A stretch of 64,000 nt of DNA from VMCP01 sp964645755. Its GTDB lineage: Bacteria; Bacteroidota; Bacteroidia; NS11-12g; UBA955. Numbering within the stretch: the stretch's first letter is position 1; the number at the start of each line of letters is the position of its first letter. A program made the translations under genes and the position numbers. A model generated the notes under the pieces. The model was not told where the DNA came from. It worked only from the letters and a program-made list of their open reading frames with translations, and did no database searches. Of the stretch, positions 9,163-17,364 are shown one piece after another. Location of the stretch: positions 1 to 64,000 of the forward strand of contig CAZYBT010000002.1 in NCBI GenBank assembly GCA_964645755.1, given 5' to 3'.

Positions 9163-9852
9163 TTACTTTTGAATCATCACGCGGCTTACGTTTTCACCGA
9201 ATGCCGTTTTCACGTGTAAAAAATAGACGCCATTTACAAGCTCAGTTGAATTGATCACAGCATTTTTGCCTGTAATTTCAGATTTCACTTGTACATTTTT
9301 TCCTGTTCCGTCGAACAAAACAGCTGAGAGAATATCAGAGTTTGATGAGGTAGAAAAAGAACCTGTTGATGGATTTGGATAGATAGATGTGTTTTGAGCC
9401 AATTCTTGCACTCCCACTCCCCAACGAACAAAAATATTGAATGTTAGAGTATCAATTTTGGAAGGATTTTTCACGTCCCAAAATGCATATTTCACCACCG
9501 CTGTATCTGCAAAACCATTCGGATAAACAGTAACCTTCATGGAAGACTCATTATTCCCCGGAGCAATGGCAGCAAATGTGCCTGAATCAGCAAAAAAAGT
9601 AATGCAGTTTACATTGTCACAAAAGGAAAAATCCCATTTAGCGGGGAAATCTACCGATACTTTTTTGTATTTCAACACCACATCTTCCATTCCTTCATTC
9701 TTCACATGAATTGCGCAATCCATGTAACCTGTTGCCTTAGGATAGAAAGATTGGTTTGCTCCACCATCGAATGAAAATGATTGAGATTTAGCAACGCTCA
9801 CTGAGCACAAAATGATTGCGCCAAATAAAATTCTTTTAACCACGTTTGTCAT
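9163..9852 (-). CDS. T9SS type A sorting domain-containing secreted protein
   Basis: Predicted secreted protein of 229 aa. A signal peptide (about 1-24, ending VAKSQ) precedes a small beta-sandwich domain of about 120 residues. The C-terminus holds a type A T9SS sorting domain with IYPNPSTGSF, a GVYFLHV strand and a basic end (RVMIQK). Type A domains are cleaved at the surface by PorU and the cargo is usually linked to A-LPS. The ATG at 9852 is chosen; a TTG at 9870 that overlaps the upstream stop would add six residues before a normal signal peptide. Its place between a HAD phosphatase and a VWA protein does not reveal its role. Confidence 0.8.
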   Translation of the reverse strand: MTNVVKRILFGAIILCSVSVAKSQSFSFDGGANQSFYPKATGYMDCAIHVKNEGMEDVVLKYKKVSVDFPAKWDFSFCDNVNCITFFADSGTFAAIAPGNNESSMKVTVYPNGFADTAVVKYAFWDVKNPSKIDTLTFNIFVRWGVGVQELAQNTSIYPNPSTGSFSTSSNSDILSAVLFDGTGKNVQVKSEITGKNAVINSTELVNGVYFLHVKTAFGENVSRVMIQK

Positions 9853-9866
9853 TCCCACAAAAATAA

Positions 9867-10607
9867 TCAAATGTTCTCACATTCACACAAACTTGAAGCC
9901 CAATGACGCAAATCTGATACTTTTCCGCCGTAATTTTCGCCATACTCATCGAAAATATCAGGATCATTGATGACTGAAATTCCACCATACTGGTACCAAT
10001 ATGTTTTCATACCAGAAGAAATTCCACCGATTACATCTGTTTTAAAATTGTCGCCAATGTAAACACACGACTCCGGCAAACATCTAACATTTGTAAATGC
10101 CAGTTGAAAGAAATCCAAAGATGGCTTTGCCACACCCACGGCCTCGCTCGATTGCATGAAATTCACATATTTTCCAATTCCAGATTCCCTTAATTTTATG
10201 GTTTGAGTTTCTTCAAATCCATTGGTTAATATGCCTATTTTAAATTTTGAGGATAAAATCTCCAAACATTCCAATGCATTCGGCATTAACTTGGTCATTA
10301 AAGGACAAATATCTAAATACTCCTGCCAAACATTATCAGGTTGCAGAGCATGTGGCAATCCCATCAAATCAAAAGTATCCGTAAATCTTTTGGTGCGAAG
10401 GGTTTCTTTATCGACCTCTCCTTTTTCATATTTTGACCAATACGCGTGATTTACGTCTTTGTAGAGTGAAATAAATTGATCCACTTTGAAGTTCGTATGA
10501 AACTCCAAATTGTGACGTTCATACAATACCTTTAACGCTTCTTCCGCATTGCCATCAAAATCCCACAGGGTATTATCTAAATCTAAAAAAACCCAATCAA
10601 TGGCCAC
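9867..10607 (-). CDS. HAD-superfamily hydrolase, YjjG-like (noncanonical pyrimidine nucleotidase)
   Basis: Predicted cytoplasmic phosphatase of 246 aa, most like the YjjG family that dephosphorylates nucleoside monophosphates, including non-canonical pyrimidines. Visible HAD motifs are motif I FLDLDNTLWDF (nucleophile DxD near residue 10), motif II ILTNGFEETQ, the motif III lysine in GVAKPSLDFF, and motif IV YIGDNFKTDVIGG. A helical cap lies between motifs I and II. No ATG is available at the N-terminus; the start is a GTG at 10607, 19 bases after the adk stop. Neighbouring adk fits a nucleotide-metabolism role. Exact substrate is unproven. Confidence 0.85.
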   Translation of the reverse strand: MAIDWVFLDLDNTLWDFDGNAEEALKVLYERHNLEFHTNFKVDQFISLYKDVNHAYWSKYEKGEVDKETLRTKRFTDTFDLMGLPHALQPDNVWQEYLDICPLMTKLMPNALECLEILSSKFKIGILTNGFEETQTIKLRESGIGKYVNFMQSSEAVGVAKPSLDFFQLAFTNVRCLPESCVYIGDNFKTDVIGGISSGMKTYWYQYGGISVINDPDIFDEYGENYGGKVSDLRHWASSLCECENI

Positions 10608-10626
10608 AATTGCAATGAATAAACGT

Positions 10627-11199
10627 TTAGAATTTATCTAAATGTGCGCACAATTGACCGAAAATTTCGTCAATATCACCTATACCCATCACTCCAACAT
10701 ATTTATTTTTTGCTGAGTAATAATTCTGAATAGGCAGTGTTTTATTCAAGTATTCTTGGAAACGATTTCGGATAGTTTCTTCGCTTTGATCGTCGGCTCT
10801 TCCACTTGTTTGGCCTCTTAAAAGCAATCGCTTAACCAATTCATCTTCTTCAACTTCCAGTCCTAAAACAATTGAAATTTCGGTTTGAAATTCTACGAGC
10901 ATCGCATCTAGTGCTTCAGCTTGGGCAATTGTTCTCGGAAATCCGTCGAAAATAAATCCGTTTGACTCGGCGTTGTCGGACATGTAATTCTTAACCATTC
11001 CAATCACCACGGCATCAGGAACTAACTCTCCCTTTGAAATATACTCATTTGCTTGATTCCCAAGATCTGTTCCGGCAGCTCTCTCTGCTCTCAACAAATC
11101 ACCAGTTGAAATATGTTTTAAACCATACTTCACAAGAATTTTCTCACTTTGAGTACCTTTTCCAGCTCCCGGAGGGCCAAATAAAATTAAATTTAACAT
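10627..11199 (-). CDS. adk: Adenylate kinase
   Basis: Catalyses ATP + AMP = 2 ADP in the cytoplasm. The P-loop GPPGAGKGT lies at residues 8-16, the AMP-binding region includes STGDLLRAE, and FDGFPRT is the conserved NMP-bind motif. At 190 aa it is the short variant with a small LID (RLLLRGQTSGRADDQSE) and no zinc-finger LID. It is the first gene of a five-gene minus-strand operon (adk - HAD - T9SS protein - VWA protein - mnmA) and is divergent from the nonulosonate operon. Confidence 0.96.
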   Translation of the reverse strand: MLNLILFGPPGAGKGTQSEKILVKYGLKHISTGDLLRAERAAGTDLGNQANEYISKGELVPDAVVIGMVKNYMSDNAESNGFIFDGFPRTIAQAEALDAMLVEFQTEISIVLGLEVEEDELVKRLLLRGQTSGRADDQSEETIRNRFQEYLNKTLPIQNYYSAKNKYVGVMGIGDIDEIFGQLCAHLDKF

Positions 11200-11227
11200 A
11201 AAATAATTGGTGCAAAGTAAAGGAGTG

Positions 11228-11259
11228 TTTACGTAAATGACAATATTCTGCTAATTTTG
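11228..11259 (+). promoter_or_regulatory. Promoter of the nonulosonate operon
   Basis: TTTA at 11228-11231 and TAATTTTG at 11252-11259 are 20 bases apart, a near-consensus Bacteroidota promoter. The -7 box ends 52 bases before the first gene (11312). It sits in the 112-base divergent region shared with adk. Confidence 0.6.
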
Positions 11260-11311
11260 TGGCATATAGTTTTTCAATTTCGTAAAAACTTAACCAAAAG
11301 AGAATCACAGA

Positions 11312-12490
11312 ATGAGCCAACATCTAACTGAATATCAAAACATTATAGATTCTATTCGAAGAATTTTTGAAGCAAAAGAAAATGAATTCATTCCGTTGCA
11401 TGCACCTAATTTCATTGGTAACGAAAAAAAATACCTGAATGAATGCATCGATTCTACATTTGTATCTAGTGTAGGACCTTTTGTTGATAGAGCCGAAAAA
11501 GATCTCTGCGATTATACAGGTTCCAAATTCGCCATCGCTTGCTCAAATGGAACATCAGCCTTACACATTGCCCTAAAATTATGCAACGTAGAACAAGGTG
11601 ATTTGGTCATTACTCAACCCTTTTCATTTATTGCCACAGTAAATGCTATCTCTTATTGTGGCGCTATCCCCGTGTTTGTCGATATAGATGAGAACACCCT
11701 GGCTTTGTCCCCCAAGAAATTAAAAACCTTTCTTGAAACAGAATGTACCATAGAAAATAAAACCTGTGTACACAAAGCAACTGGTAAAAAAATCAAAGCT
11801 TGCGTTCCGATGCACACCTTTGGATTTTGTGCAGAAATTGATAAATTAAATTCCATTTGCACCGAATACCACATTGATTTAGTGGAAGATGCAGCTGAGA
11901 GTTTAGGGTCGTTTTACAAAGGAATTCACAGTGGAAATTTTGGCAAATTCGGAACCATTAGCTTCAATGGCAACAAAACCATCACTTCGGGAGGTGGAGG
12001 TGTGATACTTTGTCAAGATGAAGACTTAGCAAAAAAAGCGAAACACCTTACCACCCAGGCGAAAGTGCCACATGCATGGGAATTCTTTCATGACGAAATT
12101 GGTTATAATTACCGAATGCCGAACATCAACGCCGCTTTATTGTGTGCACAATTAGAACAAATCGATAATTTCATCGAGCAAAAGCGCAATTTGGCGAGCC
12201 AATATCTGTCACTCTTTGCAAAATTCCCAGAAATACAATTTTTAACCGAACCAAACGACCAACACAGCAATTATTGGCTATGTTCGGTGCTATTTCCCAA
12301 TAAATTAGAACGCGATGCATTTCTAAAATTGGCAAATGCGCAAAAAACTATGTGTAGACCTGGTTGGGAGCTGTTATTTACGTTACCGATGTTTGAAAAC
12401 AACTGTGTTATGTCAGATTGTGATGTTTCAATAAACATCCAATCAAGACTTGTGAATATTCCAAGCAGTCCTTATTTTGCAAGAATATGA
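11312..12490 (+). CDS. DegT/DnrJ/EryC1/StrS aminotransferase, LegC-like
   Basis: PLP-dependent sugar aminotransferase of 392 aa, predicted to place the 4-amino group on a nucleotide-linked 4-keto-6-deoxy sugar. In legionaminic-acid synthesis that is the LegC step after LegB. Visible are the cofactor-binding ACSNGTSALHIAL near 75, LVEDAAESLGS with the aspartate that contacts the pyridine nitrogen (near 190), and the Schiff-base lysine in SFNGNKTITSGGGG (near 220). It also has the about 30-residue N-terminal extension seen in LegC relatives. It opens the operon; its stop overlaps the next start (ATGA). PseC/PerA-type substrates cannot be excluded by motif alone, but the LegB, LegG, LegI and LegF neighbours favour LegC. 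Confidence 0.85.
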   Translation: MSQHLTEYQNIIDSIRRIFEAKENEFIPLHAPNFIGNEKKYLNECIDSTFVSSVGPFVDRAEKDLCDYTGSKFAIACSNGTSALHIALKLCNVEQGDLVITQPFSFIATVNAISYCGAIPVFVDIDENTLALSPKKLKTFLETECTIENKTCVHKATGKKIKACVPMHTFGFCAEIDKLNSICTEYHIDLVEDAAESLGSFYKGIHSGNFGKFGTISFNGNKTITSGGGGVILCQDEDLAKKAKHLTTQAKVPHAWEFFHDEIGYNYRMPNINAALLCAQLEQIDNFIEQKRNLASQYLSLFAKFPEIQFLTEPNDQHSNYWLCSVLFPNKLERDAFLKLANAQKTMCRPGWELLFTLPMFENNCVMSDCDVSINIQSRLVNIPSSPYFARI

Positions 12491-13422
12491 AACCATTAAA
12501 TATCTTGTTTATTGGTGGCGGAAAACGCTATTCTGCGGCAGAAGCATTTATAGAATCGGGCAAGAAATTTGGTCGTTCGGTGAATATTTTTGCTTACGAA
12601 ATGGGATATGGATTGCCCATAGAAAAAATTTCCACGGTGATTCAAGGATTGAAATTTGCAGATCCCAACATTCTGAATGACCTGAAGGAAGTGATTCAAA
12701 AAAACAAGATTGAAATTGCCATTCCTTACCACGATCATGCGGTAGATTTACTTGCGCAACTTAGCGAATTTGTATTCACTCCCGCGTCTGATGCAAAAAT
12801 TTGTCAGACTTTTTTTAGCAAAATTGCGTCGAATCAATTTTTCATAGAAAGCGGTTTACCAGTGGCTGGTTTTGATGGCAAAATTCCGGCAATCGCAAAA
12901 CCTGACAGAGGTTCAGCAAGTAAAGGTTTAATTTTTTTCAAAGAAAGCCAAGAAGAATTGGACGAATTTCTCGCTTCTAAATTTTCTCAGAATTATGAGA
13001 TTCAAAATTTTATTGAGGGACAAGAATACTCAGTGGATGGGTACATTGCCATGAATTCTGATTTTTCATTTTTTGCTCCAAGAAAACGACTTGAAACACT
13101 GGGTGGAGAAGCGGTAAGAAGTATTTCTGTGATCCATCAAAAGATAGAAGAAGCTTGTAAAAAACTTGCCCAAAATAGCTTAATTAAAGGTGCAATCACC
13201 ATTCAATTTATAGAAGACAACCAAACTAAAAACATCTGTACCATGGAAGTAAATCCTCGTTTTGGCGGAGCGATGCTCACTACATGGGGTGCAGGTGTGC
13301 CATGGTTTGATATTGTGTTGTGTGATTATTTAAAACATCCCATTCCTGAATTCAAGTTTTCTCCCAATGTGTTGATGGTGAGAAGTTTCAGAGAGCATTT
13401 TTTCGAAAATTATACCAAATGA
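12487..13422 (+). CDS. ATP-grasp enzyme in the nonulosonate operon
   Basis: 311 aa ATP-grasp ligase, carbamoyl-phosphate-synthase-like. An N-terminal Rossmann-like domain begins LFIGGGKRYSAAEAF. The ATP-grasp core contains AIAKPDRGSASKGLIFF (P-loop-like region, about 135-155), EGQEYSVDGYI (about 178) and the metal-binding TMEVNPRFGG (near 258). Such enzymes join a carboxylate to an amine or thiol using ATP. No substrate can be read from the sequence. Since no LegH-type N-acetyltransferase is present in this window, it may acylate or aminoacylate the 4-amino sugar (inference). It is linked to both neighbours by ATGA overlaps, so it belongs to the pathway. Confidence 0.8.
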   Translation: MKPLNILFIGGGKRYSAAEAFIESGKKFGRSVNIFAYEMGYGLPIEKISTVIQGLKFADPNILNDLKEVIQKNKIEIAIPYHDHAVDLLAQLSEFVFTPASDAKICQTFFSKIASNQFFIESGLPVAGFDGKIPAIAKPDRGSASKGLIFFKESQEELDEFLASKFSQNYEIQNFIEGQEYSVDGYIAMNSDFSFFAPRKRLETLGGEAVRSISVIHQKIEEACKKLAQNSLIKGAITIQFIEDNQTKNICTMEVNPRFGGAMLTTWGAGVPWFDIVLCDYLKHPIPEFKFSPNVLMVRSFREHFFENYTK

Positions 13423-14435
13423 AAAAGACCTTTATCATTGCAGAAATTGGTGTAAACCACAATGCCGATTTTAACTTAGCAGTTGAGATGATTGAAGCAG
13501 CAGCCAACTGCGGAGTGGATGCAATTAAATTCCAAACAGCAATACCCGAATTGGTTCAAACCACCTCTGCTCCAAAGGCGGAATATCAAAAAGTAACCAC
13601 TGGAAATGCGGATGAAAGTCAGCTTGAAATGTCGCGTAAATTTCATTTCAAACACGATATTTTTCCTTTGCTAAAACAGGAAGTTGAAAAAAGAGGCAAA
13701 ATGTTTTTATCTACTGCTTTTGACCTAAAAAGTTTGGATTATTTAACCAGTATGGGGGAAACAATTTATAAAATCCCGTCTGGTGAAATCACAAATTTAC
13801 CTTATCTCAGGGCAATTGCATCAAGAGCGAAAGAAGTATACATCAGCACGGGAATGGCAACAATGGATGAAGTAGAAGCAGCAGTAACTGCATTACTTGC
13901 AGCAGGACAAACAAAAGAGCAAATCACTGTTTTACAATGCAACACAGAATACCCAACCCCAGTTTCTGATGTCAATCTTTTGGCGATGGTTGAAATGGGT
14001 AAAAAACTTGGTTTGAAATATGGCTACAGCGACCATACTCCAGGAATTGAAATCTCTGTTGCTGCTGTTGCACTTGGGGCCACCATCATCGAAAAACACT
14101 TCACCACCGATAAAACATTGCCCGGCCCGGATCAACAAGCTTCTCTTGACCCAACTGAGTTCAAAGCGATGGTTGACTCAATTAGAAATATTGAAAAGGC
14201 CTTGGGAAATGGTGTAAAATCTCCATCTCCGAGCGAATCTAAAAATAAATTCATCGCAAGAAGAAGTATTTTTTCTTCGAGGGATATTAAAGCGGGAGAA
14301 ATATTCAGCATGGAAAACCTTGTGATATTGCGTCCAGAATCCGGTATTTCTCCGATGCGAATTGATGAATTCATTGGCAAGCCTGCCAAAATGAACATTC
14401 CAAAACAAACCCAGATTGAATGGGAACACATCTGA
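13419..14435 (+). CDS. N-acylneuraminate/legionaminate synthase (NeuB/LegI family)
   Basis: Condenses phosphoenolpyruvate with a 6-carbon N-acyl amino sugar (2,4-diacetamido-2,4,6-trideoxymannose for LegI, ManNAc for NeuB) to give a 9-carbon nonulosonic acid. The 338 aa protein has the TIM-barrel NeuB domain (IIAEIGVNHNADFNLA at 5-20, IKFQTA, STAFDLKSLDYL, KIPSGEITNLPYL, VLQCNTEYPTP, YGYSDHTPGI, IIEKHFTTDKTLPGPD). It ends in a SAF antifreeze-like domain (about 280-338, RRSIFSSRDIKAGE). All these are standard for the family. LegI is preferred over NeuB because LegB- and LegC-like genes are in the same operon. Confidence 0.93.
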   Translation: MKKTFIIAEIGVNHNADFNLAVEMIEAAANCGVDAIKFQTAIPELVQTTSAPKAEYQKVTTGNADESQLEMSRKFHFKHDIFPLLKQEVEKRGKMFLSTAFDLKSLDYLTSMGETIYKIPSGEITNLPYLRAIASRAKEVYISTGMATMDEVEAAVTALLAAGQTKEQITVLQCNTEYPTPVSDVNLLAMVEMGKKLGLKYGYSDHTPGIEISVAAVALGATIIEKHFTTDKTLPGPDQQASLDPTEFKAMVDSIRNIEKALGNGVKSPSPSESKNKFIARRSIFSSRDIKAGEIFSMENLVILRPESGISPMRIDEFIGKPAKMNIPKQTQIEWEHI

Positions 14436-15079
14436 TGAAAATCAACTCAATTTTATTTGATTTAGACAACACCATTTATCCTGAATCGGATTACTTTTTT
14501 CAAATTCTTAATGAATTTTGTAACATAGAAAAAATAGAACTTCAAAAATTTAATTTTTTATTCGAAAATTTCGACCATTTCCGATTTAACAAATCAAATA
14601 TTTTTAGCTTTATCTTGAATGAATGCAACGAATATTCTGACCATCGTCAGGAATTACTTTTTCAACTTTACATATCAATGAATACAACATTAAACCCATA
14701 CCCCGGCATAAAAGAATGGATGGAATGTTGCAAAGCAAATAATATCGCAATTGGCATTCTTACAAATGGTATCATAGACGCTCAAAACAATAAATGGAAA
14801 TGTTTGAATTTGGATAAATCTGAAATCATTTTTTATCCTTCAAGGAGTTTGGGCAAAGACAAACCTGCTGCATCCACTTTTGAAAAATACCTAGAAATTT
14901 CAGGGTTTGACATCAAAAACACATTATTTGTAGGAGATCGATTTTCAAATGACCTAGAATATGGTCACAAAGCGGGGGCACCATGCCTATTAATTGGTTC
15001 TGACAGCGATAAAGTTCCAAATTTTATTGACCATCAAGCAGCATTTTCATATTTTAAGACTGAATTTATCGATAATTAA
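14435..15079 (+). CDS. HAD-family hydrolase in the nonulosonate operon
   Basis: 214 aa HAD phosphatase. Motif I is FDLDNTIYPESDYF near residue 10, motif II ILTNGIIDAQ, motif III has a lysine in LGKDKPAASTF, and motif IV is FVGDRFSNDLEYG. The ATG at 14435 overlaps the upstream TGA (TGATG) and is preferred over one 15 bases upstream inside the previous gene. HAD phosphatases remove phosphate from Neu5Ac-9-P in animal-type pathways, but the LegI route gives an unphosphorylated product, so its substrate here is not obvious. The motif I loop resembles the pyrimidine 5'-nucleotidase (SDT1-like) group. Operon membership suggests a sugar- or nucleotide-phosphate substrate. Confidence 0.8.
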   Translation: MKINSILFDLDNTIYPESDYFFQILNEFCNIEKIELQKFNFLFENFDHFRFNKSNIFSFILNECNEYSDHRQELLFQLYISMNTTLNPYPGIKEWMECCKANNIAIGILTNGIIDAQNNKWKCLNLDKSEIIFYPSRSLGKDKPAASTFEKYLEISGFDIKNTLFVGDRFSNDLEYGHKAGAPCLLIGSDSDKVPNFIDHQAAFSYFKTEFIDN

Positions 15080-15080
15080 A

Positions 15081-15088
15081 TAGATTTG
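15081..15088 (+). promoter_or_regulatory. Candidate internal -7 box before the NeuC/LegG gene
   Basis: TAGATTTG fits TAnnTTTG and lies 7 bases before the start at 15096, in one of the few non-overlapping junctions of the operon. No TTTG -33 box is seen at the expected distance, so this is only a candidate. Confidence 0.35.
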
Positions 15089-15095
15089 CATTTGA

Positions 15096-16322
15096 ATGGC
15101 AACCAAAATTGGCATATTAACGAGCTCGAGAGCGGACTACAGTATCTATTATCCTTTGATATTGGAATTGCTAAAGTTGCCCCAAACTTCTGTTGAAATC
15201 ATTGCATTTGGCACACATTTGTCTAAAAACCATGGTTATACAATCGATCAAATTTTAGCCGATGGTTTTGAAGTAAAACATAGAATTGAAAATTGTTTTG
15301 CAAGCAATGATAGTGCTTATGACATTTCCATGGCGATGGCACAAACAAGTGTTCAGTTTGCAGGCTTCTGGAAAGACCATGACTTTGATTTGGTATTTTG
15401 TTTGGGTGATCGGTATGAAATGTTTGCAGCCGTTTCAGCCGCCGTGCCTTTTCAAATTAACTTGGCCCATTTGTACGGCGGAGAAAAAACGGAAGGTGCT
15501 ATTGATGACTGTTTGCGACATGGAATTACAATGATGTCGAAATNNNNNNNNNNCCTCATGGGCCTTGGCGCCTCCGGCGTCAACAACCTGCTGCAAAACA
15601 ACGCCAAGAAATCCACCAAGCTTGGAGTAATAGGTGTTGTCGCGGCGTGTGAACAATATAAAAATCGCGTATCTACACTCACAGAAACAACTGACAATGT
15701 ATTTAACTTGGGACATCTGAGTATAGACAATTTGAACAGGTTAAAATTGTTAGAGATCTATGAATTGGAAAAAAGAACTGGAGTTAACTTCCAAATACCA
15801 ACCATACTTTGCACATTTCACCCAGAGACCATTCATTTTGAGAGAAATGCCTACTATGCACAACAGATTGCTGCCGCATTTGGCGAATTGAAAGATTTCC
15901 AAGTGTTAATTACAATGCCGAATAGCGACACTGGAAGTTTGGCAATCAGAGACAAATTTTTGCTCCTAGAGAAAACGAATCAGCACATTTATACAACTGA
16001 AAATCTCGGAACGATTGGTTATTTATCGGCAATGAAACATTGTTGCATGATGGTGGGAAATACCTCTAGTGGATTTGTTGAAGCATCATACTTCCCTAAA
16101 ACAGTAATTAATCTTGGCGAAAGGCAAACAGGAAGAATTATAACTGAAAATATCATCAACACCGCCATTGAAAAGGATGAAATTATTCAAGCTATAAGAA
16201 CGAATTACAATAAAAAAATGAATTTCGGAGCCATTCAAATTTATGGCAACGGAAATACATCTCAAAAGATTAGCCAGGTTGTAACAGAAACCATCTTGAA
16301 ATCACAATACACAAATGATTGA
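15096..16322 (+). CDS. UDP-N-acetylglucosamine 2-epimerase (hydrolysing), NeuC/LegG-like, interrupted by an assembly gap
   Basis: Hydrolyses a UDP-amino sugar with inversion at C2 to give the free mannose-type sugar used by the LegI/NeuB synthase. Conserved pieces are GILTSSRADYSIYYPL at the N-terminus, FCLGDRYEMFAA, HLYGGEKTEGAIDDCLRHGI, FHPETIHFE, MPNSDTGS and GNTSSGFVEA (UDP binding). Ten N residues lie at 15544-15553, followed by about 70 GC-rich bases that encode residues with no counterpart in the family. Family members read directly from MMSK-xHF into a CEQYKNRV-like helix. The 408 aa length is therefore inflated by roughly 27-30 residues. The gene is probably intact in the organism, with the middle misassembled. 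Confidence 0.85.
   Translation: MATKIGILTSSRADYSIYYPLILELLKLPQTSVEIIAFGTHLSKNHGYTIDQILADGFEVKHRIENCFASNDSAYDISMAMAQTSVQFAGFWKDHDFDLVFCLGDRYEMFAAVSAAVPFQINLAHLYGGEKTEGAIDDCLRHGITMMSKXXXXLMGLGASGVNNLLQNNAKKSTKLGVIGVVAACEQYKNRVSTLTETTDNVFNLGHLSIDNLNRLKLLEIYELEKRTGVNFQIPTILCTFHPETIHFERNAYYAQQIAAAFGELKDFQVLITMPNSDTGSLAIRDKFLLLEKTNQHIYTTENLGTIGYLSAMKHCCMMVGNTSSGFVEASYFPKTVINLGERQTGRIITENIINTAIEKDEIIQAIRTNYNKKMNFGAIQIYGNGNTSQKISQVVTETILKSQYTND
15544..15553. other. Assembly gap (10 N)
   Basis: A run of ten N inside the NeuC/LegG gene. The placeholder length happens to preserve the reading frame only because of the following extra bases. The true gap length is unknown. Confidence 0.99.
15554..15621. 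other. GC-rich segment of foreign composition beside the gap
   Basis: About 40 of these 68 bases are G or C (59%), against clearly AT-rich flanks. The encoded peptide (LMGLGASGVNNLL and onward) does not fit the NeuC/LegG family at this point. It is most easily explained as a chimeric contig end. Confidence 0.6.
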
Positions 16323-17364
16323 TATTAAATCCCATACAATATTGTTTGATGCGCCAATTTCGGAGGCGCTTGAAAAACTCAACTTGCCTAATCATTTAAA
16401 AACAGTTTTTGTAATCAATCAAAATAATCAAGTGATTGGTACAATTACAGATGGCGATATTCGAAGAGGTTTGTTAAATGGGATTGATTTCAGCGAAAAA
16501 TGCGAAAAATTTGCATTTAAAGATTTTAAATTTTTACAACTCGGCAATATTTCAATTGAACAACTCATACTTTGGAGAGAAAAACAAATTTACATTTTAC
16601 CCTTGCTCGACAAAAATCATGAACTTATTGAGATACTTAACTTTAATGAATTAAAAAGTTTCCTTCCCTTAACGGCTGTTATCATGGCAGGTGGATTTGG
16701 AAATCGATTGAGACCACTCACTCAAAATACACCTAAACCAATGCTCAAAATCGGGGATTTCCCCATTTTAGAAATCAATATCAAACGATTGGCGCAGTTT
16801 GGAATTCGAGAAATTATCATTTGTGTGAATTATTTAAAAGAGCAGATTTTGGATTATTTCGGAAATGGAGAAAAATGGGGCTGCAAAATTTCTTATATTG
16901 AAGAGAATCAACCTCTTGGAACAATTGGAGCACTATCATTAATTGAAAACATTAAACACCAGCAAATACTGCTTTTCAATGCCGATTTGCTCAGCAATAT
17001 TGATTTTGAAGACATGTATTGTAAATTCCTACAACATGAATGTCAACTGAGTATTGCATCTATCCCTCACAAAATCACACTTCCTTATGCGGTTTTAGAG
17101 GGACAAAATTATCAGATTACTTCTATTTCGGAAAAACCTACATATACATACTTTGCAAACGCCGGATTTTATCTCTTCAACGCAGATTTAATCGAAAGAA
17201 TTCCCAAAAATGAATTCTACAATGCAACCGATTTTGTTGAAGATTTGATTCAGCACAAATTACCAGTTTCTAGTTTTCCAATTCATGGATATTGGAGCGA
17301 TATTGGATCAATAGACGACTACAAAAAATCAAATGAAGATTTTCCTAATTTAAATTTCTTTTGA
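16315..17364 (+). CDS. CBS-domain nucleotidyltransferase (PtmE-like sugar-1-phosphate guanylyl/uridylyltransferase)
   Basis: 349 aa fusion. Residues 1-115 are a CBS-domain pair (TVFVINQNNQVIGTITDGDIRRGL). From about 120 comes a nucleotidyltransferase domain with the signature AVIMAGGFGNRLRPLTQNTPKP, the acceptor-binding NADLLSNIDFEDM and YWSDIGSIDDY near the end. This arrangement matches Campylobacter PtmE, which makes GDP-activated glucosamine for legionaminic acid. It fits a GDP-linked rather than UDP-linked Leg pathway (inference from family context). The start overlaps the NeuC/LegG stop by 8 bases. The nucleotide used here is not visible from sequence. Confidence 0.85.
   Translation: MIDIKSHTILFDAPISEALEKLNLPNHLKTVFVINQNNQVIGTITDGDIRRGLLNGIDFSEKCEKFAFKDFKFLQLGNISIEQLILWREKQIYILPLLDKNHELIEILNFNELKSFLPLTAVIMAGGFGNRLRPLTQNTPKPMLKIGDFPILEINIKRLAQFGIREIIICVNYLKEQILDYFGNGEKWGCKISYIEENQPLGTIGALSLIENIKHQQILLFNADLLSNIDFEDMYCKFLQHECQLSIASIPHKITLPYAVLEGQNYQITSISEKPTYTYFANAGFYLFNADLIERIPKNEFYNATDFVEDLIQHKLPVSSFPIHGYWSDIGSIDDYKKSNEDFPNLNFF

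Noticed and set aside
11653..11874. 73 aa minus-strand frame within the LegC-like gene
   Set aside because: Antisense to a strongly conserved aminotransferase; no motif or start support.
15544..15640. A real insertion element or domain insertion in NeuC/LegG
   Set aside because: It coincides with an N gap, has no inverted repeats or target duplication, and has a sharply different GC content, so a contig-end chimera is more likely.
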